A stretch of 64,000 bases of DNA from Fibrobacter sp. (lineage in GTDB: Bacteria; Fibrobacterota; Fibrobacteria; Fibrobacterales; Fibrobacteraceae). Shown here piece after piece: positions 57,011 to 64,000 of the stretch. The stretch is taken from contig JAGCGO010000066.1 of the NCBI GenBank assembly GCA_017649565.1, positions 1-64,000 of the forward strand. The letters are read 5' to 3'. Below the pieces are notes generated by a model, which had not been told where the DNA came from, did no database searches, and saw only the letters and a list, made by a program, of their open reading frames with translations. Made by a program: the position numbers and the translations under genes. Each line of letters begins with the position of its first letter. Positions within the stretch are counted from its first letter, which is position 1.

Positions 57011-57537
57011 TGCCTCAATAATTTGGATGTAATCGACTCCAATCGGTCGGTTCCAATCCCGCTCATGTGGATAGATTTGTAAACATACTATTAACTATAT
57101 CATGGCTCCAGTATATGGAGCCATGTTCATTAGTGGATAGATTTTGGATAAAATCGGATTTTTTATCAACAGCAGCCAGGTCGAATAAAGACAAAGTTTC
57201 ATTGTTTCACGTGAAACTTTTAGGAAAAATCGCCAAAAAAGCCTTTAATTTCGCTAGGAAAAAGCGAAATCTGGACAGGGGTATTGACTGCCAGAAACGG
57301 GACGCCAGAATGTCGATTTGTGGATATTATGTGAAGTTTGAAAATTAAGCGCTGTTGCATGGAAGTAGTTAATCAACAACTTGTCAACATGCTACCTGGA
57401 TGAAACTCCTGAAAAACGGAGGGAAAACGGCCTTTTTCCAGAACGATAATTGTAATAAAAATTTACAAAAAATATAATATTCATCGAAAAAATTAGTTTA
57501 TTTTGTAGCGAAGAATCCATATAAAGGAAGGTTAAAA
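57011..57537. other. Candidate origin of replication region
   Basis: A 527-bp gene-free region just right of the strand switch. DnaA-box-like sequences are TGTGGATAG (57066-57074), AGTGGATAG (57132-57140), TTTGGATAA (57143-57151), TTATCAACA (57163-57171) and TGTGGATAT (57319-57327). A perfect palindrome CATGGCTCCA/TGGAGCCATG lies at 57101-57125 and a parS at 57203. An AT-rich tract at 57450-57505 could unwind. AAGGAAG before the patatin gene is its ribosome site. Origin function is inferred. Confidence 0.5.
57203..57218. promoter_or_regulatory. parS: parS-type site 7
   Basis: TGTTTCACGTGAAACT, consensus arms, within the candidate origin region. Confidence 0.92.
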
Positions 57538-58437
57538 ATGAAACTAGTTATTTCTGTATCGGGTGGCGGTGCCTTGGGCATTGGCCCCCTCCAGTTCATG
57601 CGTAGACTCGAAGCCGATCTCGGCAAGAAACTTGGTGATGTGTGCGCCGCTTTTGCCGGTACGTCGACTGGGTCCATTATTGCTTCGGGCCTGTGCTCCG
57701 GAATGTCGGCTGACGAACTGTATGGTATGTATAATGACAATCTGTCGGCCATTTTCACGAAAAGAAAGGGCACCGTGGTTCCCGAACTCGCATCGAACTA
57801 CTACCGCTACGACAATGCCAACCTGAAAAAGCTGCTTTACAAGTATTTTCCGGGCAAGATGGATGCCTTTGACAAGCCCATCTTTATTCCCACCACCTTC
57901 ATGAACGGCGAAAGCGTCGAAAAGGTGTGGAACCGCGAAGATAGCTGGATGGACAGGGCTTTTGCCGTTCTTTCCAGCTGTTCGGCCCCGACATATTTCG
58001 ATACGCTGAATCTTGACGGCAAGATTTTCTGCGATGGCGGCTTGTGGGCCAACGATCCCATTATGGTGCTGGAATCGGGCATCAAGAACCCCTGCAAGCC
58101 GGACAAGAAGGCATGCAAGGAAATCATGGATGACGGGTTTATCATTCTCGCTTTCAATACCGGCATGGTCCATCCGAACAATGCGCCGAAGAAAAAGAAC
58201 GCTCTCGGCTGGCTGAACTACATCATGGACGAATGGGTCGCCCGTACCGGAAATTCCAACTACTTCGAAGCCTGCGCCAATATCGGCAAGGACAATATCT
58301 TCCGCTGCGCTCCGGAAGTTGCAAGTGCCTACGAAATGGACAACCTGAAGAAGGTCAAGGAAGTTTCCGATATTTGGGACAAGTACTACGGCCAGGTGAA
58401 GCAGAAAGTCCTCAAGTTCGTGAAAACGGCGCTTTAA
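57538..58437 (+). CDS. Patatin-like phospholipase
   Basis: A 299-residue patatin-family lipid acyl hydrolase. The oxyanion-hole motif is SVSGGGALGIGPLQF near the start, the nucleophile elbow GTSTGS places Ser43, and the DGG motif (CDGGLWAND) places Asp166, completing the Ser-Asp dyad. No signal peptide, so it acts in the cytoplasm or on the inner membrane. AAGGAAG lies eight bases before the ATG. A strong terminator follows, so it is transcribed alone. Confidence 0.92.
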   Translation: MKLVISVSGGGALGIGPLQFMRRLEADLGKKLGDVCAAFAGTSTGSIIASGLCSGMSADELYGMYNDNLSAIFTKRKGTVVPELASNYYRYDNANLKKLLYKYFPGKMDAFDKPIFIPTTFMNGESVEKVWNREDSWMDRAFAVLSSCSAPTYFDTLNLDGKIFCDGGLWANDPIMVLESGIKNPCKPDKKACKEIMDDGFIILAFNTGMVHPNNAPKKKNALGWLNYIMDEWVARTGNSNYFEACANIGKDNIFRCAPEVASAYEMDNLKKVKEVSDIWDKYYGQVKQKVLKFVKTAL

Positions 58438-58466
58438 TCAGACGTTTAATATACTCTCTCTACTCT

Positions 58467-58491
58467 ATCCCGGGTTTCCCGGGATTTTTTT
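58467..58491 (+). terminator. Terminator of the patatin gene
   Basis: ATCCCGGG-TTT-CCCGGGAT followed by TTTTTT, 30 bases after the stop codon. Confidence 0.92.
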
Positions 58492-58628
58492 GTCCTGTTA
58501 GATACTGTTTCATAGTAAGACACGCCAGGACGTGGCACAGAATTTGCTAAAAGTTGCTAAATTTTAGCCCGTAAATTTTTAATACAGCAAGTCCGCGGGT
58601 TTTCCCTCGGCTTTTATAAAGGATTACT

Positions 58629-61595
<2,967 letters not shown>

Positions 61596-61624
61596 GCGTT
61601 ACTTTGTAACAAATCTTGACACAG

Positions 61625-61653
61625 AATCCCCGGCCTGGTGACCGGGGATTTTT
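61625..61653 (+). terminator. Terminator of secA
   Basis: AATCCCCGG-CCTGGTGA-CCGGGGATT hairpin followed by TTTT, 29 bases after the stop codon. Confidence 0.9.
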
Positions 61654-61755
61654 GACGGGATTAGAGTGGTGTTCGATGTTTGCTAAGGACAATCGACCGC
61701 TCGGGCACTGCCGGCATTGGCAAGAACCTCCTAAAAATTTTGCATATTTGTACCC

Positions 61756-62385
61756 ATGAATACGGCAAAGCGTTTTTTTAGCCTCGAAGGTATCGACGGG
61801 TCGGGAAAGACGACCCAGATTGACATGCTTATCGAGGCGCTGACCGCGGAAGGCTATTCCGTCGTGAAACTCCGCGAACCGGGCGGTGCGAAGATTTCGG
61901 AACGCGTCCGCGAGATTCTGCTCGACCCCGACTTCAAGGGCGTCATGGGCGACAAGACGGAACTCTTGCTCTACAATGCGGCCCGTGCCCAGGTCATCCA
62001 CGAGATTATCCAGCCAGCGCTCGATGCGGGCAAGGTCGTGATCGCCGACCGTTTCGCGTGGAGCACTTATGCCTACCAAGGGTACGCCCGCGGCTTGGGG
62101 GCCGACATGGTGCAGCGCCTGACGGAGCTCACCTGCGGCAACTGCTTCCCGGAACTGACCGTCGTGCTCGACATCGACGTCGCGAGGGGCCGCGCTCGCA
62201 CCGCGAAGCGGGGCGAGGCACCCGATCGCCTGGAGCAGGAGAAAGCCGAATTTTTCGAACGGGTGCGCCAGGGATACCTGGCCGCGGCCCGCGACTACCC
62301 GGATTGCGTGGCCGCCATAGATGCCGACCGCAGCGCACAGGACGTGTTTGCGGACCTGTACAAGCTCGTGAAGGGCCGACTCTAA
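61756..62385 (+). CDS. tmk: Thymidylate kinase
   Basis: A 209-residue kinase that phosphorylates dTMP to dTDP. P-loop FSLEGIDGSGKTTQ (residues 8-21), the substrate motif LREPGGAKISERVREIL, and DRFAWSTYAYQGYARGLG are typical; the lid region carries ARTAKRGEAPDRLEQEKAEFF. No Shine-Dalgarno is visible and GCATATT ends seven bases before the ATG, so the mRNA may be leaderless. Confidence 0.95.
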   Translation: MNTAKRFFSLEGIDGSGKTTQIDMLIEALTAEGYSVVKLREPGGAKISERVREILLDPDFKGVMGDKTELLLYNAARAQVIHEIIQPALDAGKVVIADRFAWSTYAYQGYARGLGADMVQRLTELTCGNCFPELTVVLDIDVARGRARTAKRGEAPDRLEQEKAEFFERVRQGYLAAARDYPDCVAAIDADRSAQDVFADLYKLVKGRL

Positions 62386-62414
62386 TCGGCCCCTGACTAA
62401 AGGATTATACATAA

Positions 62415-63638
62415 ATGAAAAAATGGAGTTTTGACGTTTCCAAGGACGACACCCTGGCCGTAAAGGGTATCGCCATCATGATGATGCTGGTGCACCACCT
62501 GTTCGCCTTCCCGGCGCGCCTGCTTCCCGGTACGCATTTCAATAGTTTGTTCGTATTTTCCGACGCGACGACGCTGGAATGGCATGTGTCCGCCTTCTGC
62601 AAGGTGTGCGTTGCCATATTTACGCTCCTCGCGGGATACGGTATTTTCAAGAGCTATTCTTCCAAGCTGCTTCCCAGCGACGAACAGTGCGAAACGTTGC
62701 TCGCCTTTTTTGCCCGCCGCCTCAAGAAGCTCTACTTCAAGGTCTGGCCGGTGTTTATCGTGTTTGTACCGCTGGGCCTGATTCTCGGCAAGCCGAACGT
62801 GAACACCTACGTCTCGCACTGGATCAGGAACGCGCTCCTTCTCGAGACGAACTTCAATTTTGAATGGTGGTTCCTTACGGAATACGTCATCCTCATTTTC
62901 ATGACTCCGATGGTCATGTGGTTCTTCAGGCGCAAGCGGAGCAACATCTACAATGACATAGTCTGGATTATCCTTTTGAACGTGTTCGTGACGAGAATCC
63001 TTGCCGGTTTTGTCGTGAAGTTTCCCTACACCGCCGAACTCAACGTTTCGTATTTCTGGATCAAGATGTCTATCGCGCTGAGCCTGTTGCCCATATACAT
63101 GACCGGCGCATGGCTTGCCAAGTACGACGTGTTCGAGCGGGCGATCAATTCCCTGCGGACGAGTGCCGTAAAGCGTATCGTAGTCGCTGTGCTGCTTCTG
63201 CTGGTCGCCTATTTCCTGCGTGACGGCTGGAAGCAACCGGACAGGTGGGGCATCGATTTCTTTGACTTCGCGTACGCCTCGATGGTGACGCTCGGGGTCG
63301 TCCTTCTGGTGTACAGGTTGCGCGTGGTGAAGAGCGTGCTCGTGATTTTCGGCAGGCAGTCCATCGGGATCTGGCTTACGCACAGCTTCTTCTGCTACTA
63401 CTATTTCCAGGAGCTGGTCTATTCGCCGAAGAATCCTATACTGATATTCCTGCTCGCGTTCGGCCTTTCGTTCTTGAGCGCATGGATAATCGATTTTGCG
63501 TGCAATGGCGTGTATAGGCTTGCCGGGCATGCTCCGGAAAACGTGGTACTTGTCCGCGAGGAACCCAGACGCAACCGGTTCTTCAGGAACAGGGGCCGCC
63601 GTGGCAACGGCCGCCGCCCACCCCGCGACTCGAAGTAG
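62415..63638 (+). CDS. Membrane acyltransferase (acyltransferase-3-like)
   Basis: A 407-residue polytopic protein with about ten TM segments, of the acyltransferase-3 (OafA/WecH-like) type that acylates surface sugars. The N-terminal LAVKGIAIMMMLVHHLFAFP contains the His thought to be catalytic in this family, and GYGIFKSYSSK follows as the cytoplasmic loop with basic residues. The last TM segment is followed by an Arg-rich tail (PRRNRFFRNRGRRGNGRRPP), possibly anchoring it to nucleic acid or lipid heads. Twenty-nine bases after tmk; may share its transcript. Confidence 0.85.
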   Translation: MKKWSFDVSKDDTLAVKGIAIMMMLVHHLFAFPARLLPGTHFNSLFVFSDATTLEWHVSAFCKVCVAIFTLLAGYGIFKSYSSKLLPSDEQCETLLAFFARRLKKLYFKVWPVFIVFVPLGLILGKPNVNTYVSHWIRNALLLETNFNFEWWFLTEYVILIFMTPMVMWFFRRKRSNIYNDIVWIILLNVFVTRILAGFVVKFPYTAELNVSYFWIKMSIALSLLPIYMTGAWLAKYDVFERAINSLRTSAVKRIVVAVLLLLVAYFLRDGWKQPDRWGIDFFDFAYASMVTLGVVLLVYRLRVVKSVLVIFGRQSIGIWLTHSFFCYYYFQELVYSPKNPILIFLLAFGLSFLSAWIIDFACNGVYRLAGHAPENVVLVREEPRRNRFFRNRGRRGNGRRPPRDSK

Positions 63639-63714
63639 CATCTACTTGAATAAAAGGGTGAAAAAAGTAAAACCTCGGGGCCGTATCCCCTTAAATATCT
63701 ATATTTGACTGGCT

Positions 63715-64000
63715 ATGGCTCTTTGCTTGGATACAGAACATCTGGAAACGGTGCAGCGGATTTTGGGCCTCCATTTTGAAGGTATCGAAGTCTGGGCGTA
63801 CGGTCCGAGGGTCACGGGCACGGACTGTCCCCCCGATATGGACCTCGAACTTGTCGTTGTTTCGGAAAAGCCGATTTCCTTCGACGATATGACTGCCGTC
63901 GAAAAGGCTTTCGTCGAAAGCGAGCTTCCGTTCCGGGTCGATATCATCGACTGGGCCAAATTGCCTGAATCCCTGCAAAAGCAAATCAAAAAAGATCACG
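63715..64000 (+). CDS. Nucleotidyltransferase-like protein, partial (cut by window end)
   Basis: The first 95 residues of a protein starting MALCLDTEHLETVQRILGLH. VWAYGPRVTG followed by PPDMDLELVVV fits the minimal nucleotidyltransferase pattern G-S/P-x2-x-G ... DxDL of MNT domains, with Pro in place of the usual Ser, and PFRVDIIDWAKLPESLQKQI is the usual next strand and helix. Such proteins are often antitoxins (MntA) of HEPN-MNT modules, which AMPylate the HEPN toxin. The partner would lie beyond the window; not visible here. Confidence 0.7.
   Translation, partial: MALCLDTEHLETVQRILGLHFEGIEVWAYGPRVTGTDCPPDMDLELVVVSEKPISFDDMTAVEKAFVESELPFRVDIIDWAKLPESLQKQIKKDH

Noticed and set aside
57101-57125. 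Terminator for the flavoprotein gene at 56612
   Set aside because: A perfect palindrome, but with no T run on either side, so an origin-related role seems as likely.
57067-57348. 93-residue frame across the origin candidate
   Set aside because: It runs through DnaA-box-like sequences and the parS site, has no Shine-Dalgarno and no recognisable features.

Overview
The window reads as chromosomal DNA of a Fibrobacterota member, most probably Fibrobacter. The best evidence is a secreted fibro-slime protein (24575-28054), a DUF4954 left-handed beta-helix protein (36224-38104), a SecA with a large insert in its first nucleotide-binding domain, many secreted proteins and lipoproteins, and the strong G/C bias at third codon positions of the housekeeping genes. 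The assignment rests on family recognition by eye, not on a database search.

Layout. 1-7.2 kb: leftward genes for a sodium/solute symporter, a secreted PHB-depolymerase/feruloyl-esterase-like enzyme, and a four-gene operon (predicted ABC-class ATPase, flavin reductase, expansin-like lipoprotein, metallo-beta-lactamase-fold protein). 7.2-8.8 kb: a heptanucleotide repeat array, then an intact IS3-family element (7384-8800) with 5-bp target duplications. 9-17.7 kb: rightward envelope genes (PEGA protein, LpoB-like and COG3014-like lipoproteins), an outer-membrane-type protein with a two-component system, phosphofructokinase and a TPR-like protein. 17.7-28 kb: a 1563-residue secreted repeat protein with a tiny co-oriented ORF, phosphate acetyltransferase, and the fibro-slime protein. 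28-46 kb: RNase G, an M23 peptidase, dnaN, ttcA, several lipoproteins, DUF4954, a glycosyltransferase, a transglutaminase-like lipoprotein, SbcCD and a tRNA(CAT). 46-51 kb: bactofilin, M23 peptidase, ParB, ParA and RsmG, all leftward. 51-57.5 kb: an origin-like zone with seven parS-type sites, DnaA-box-like sequences, and small AT-richer secreted-protein genes. 57.5-64 kb: rightward patatin, SecA, thymidylate kinase, a membrane acyltransferase and a nucleotidyltransferase cut by the window edge.

Genes are leftward from 54.5 kb back to 41.4 kb and rightward from 54.6 kb to the end. Together with parABS, this suggests that replication starts near 51-57.5 kb. ParA, ParB and the parS cluster would segregate this region. 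Bactofilin with its adjacent M23 peptidase probably acts on cell-wall shape.

The most unusual structure is a set of repeat arrays written in 7-bp words. They lie between genes at 7194-7326, 10223-10264, 29890-30047, 32536-32584, 32652-32693, 52997-53057 and 56514-56576. Two more lie inside open genes, a glycosyltransferase (39172-39255, exactly 12 heptads or 28 codons) and rsmG (50665-50776), in each case at a linker. Words differ between and within arrays but keep a 7-bp register, and several arrays carry 13-14 bp palindromes. One array supplies the start region of a gene. A second palindromic repeat (TGAGCNTGCCGAAG core) sits in frame in the ABC-class ATPase and in ParB. Other notable points are parS sites that encode start codons, genes that appear to be transcribed without leaders, and a Cys cluster in the phosphate acetyltransferase.
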